The position numbers were made by a program, and so were the translations under genes. From the NCBI GenBank assembly GCA_005772945.1, contig SXIE01000301.1, forward strand, positions 1-13,282: 13,282 bases of DNA, read 5' to 3'. The notes beneath the pieces were generated by a model. It worked only from the letters and a program-made list of their open reading frames with translations, did no database searches and was not told where the DNA came from. Shown piece by piece: positions 13,281 to 13,282 of the stretch; position 1 is the first letter of the stretch; each line of letters starts with the position of its first letter. The DNA comes from Pseudomonadota bacterium. Lineage in GTDB: Bacteria > Myxococcota > UBA9042 > PHBI01.

Positions 13281-13282
13281 TC

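Overview
This is a high-GC bacterial window. The organism is most likely a predatory or soil deltaproteobacterium of the Myxococcota. That reading rests on a large secreted repeat protein ending in a MYXO-CTERM-like Cys/Gly–membrane segment–Arg tail, collagen-like Gly-X-X tracts, Asp-rich 'DxDxDG' repeats, Cys-rich Sel1 proteins, a von Willebrand A (vWA) membrane protein and a low-complexity-stalked lipoprotein. The taxonomic call is inference; no rRNA or other marker gene is present.

Layout. (1) Positions 2-880 hold the 3' part of a lower-GC secreted-type gene with an HEWQH motif and a calcium-loop-like segment. (2) Positions 927-1772 encode a Lys/Ala-rich, probably nucleic-acid-binding protein. 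It is followed by an unusual nested palindrome at 1811-1869. (3) Positions 1942-2849 are a two-gene MNT nucleotidyltransferase / HEPN (MntA-HepT-like) toxin-antitoxin operon with an ATGA overlap. (4) Converging on it from the minus strand is a Sel1-repeat protein with ten Cys pairs (2863-4041). (5) Upstream of that on the minus strand is a translationally coupled pair, 8416-5870 and 5873-4113. The first encodes an exported protein joining a zinc-phospholipase-C/P1-nuclease-like domain to a vWA domain and a C-terminal membrane anchor. The second encodes a single-pass membrane protein of unknown function. (6) Divergent from them is a lipoprotein glycoside hydrolase of GH39/clan GH-A type on a Thr/Glu/Pro stalk (8598-10346). 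(7) Converging on that is a very large repeat protein (10430 to about 13.2 kb, minus strand) whose 5' end looks incomplete.

How the parts work together. Most of the window encodes envelope or surface proteins: two probable or possible lipoproteins, two membrane-anchored periplasmic proteins and one sorted surface protein. The exceptions are the toxin-antitoxin cassette and its basic-protein neighbour. Four genes that open transcription units (927, 1942, 4041 minus, 8598) share one start architecture: a TAnnnT hexamer ends 6-7 nt before the start codon, with a -35-like element 16-18 nt further up, which predicts leaderless mRNAs. The downstream genes in the two operons, and the vWA gene, instead carry a Shine-Dalgarno sequence.

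The least ordinary items are the PLC-like/vWA fusion with its coupled partner, the nested palindrome before the MNT-HEPN operon, the leaderless promoter set, and the broken 5' end of the repeat protein. No CRISPR array, tRNA, rRNA or intact insertion sequence was seen.
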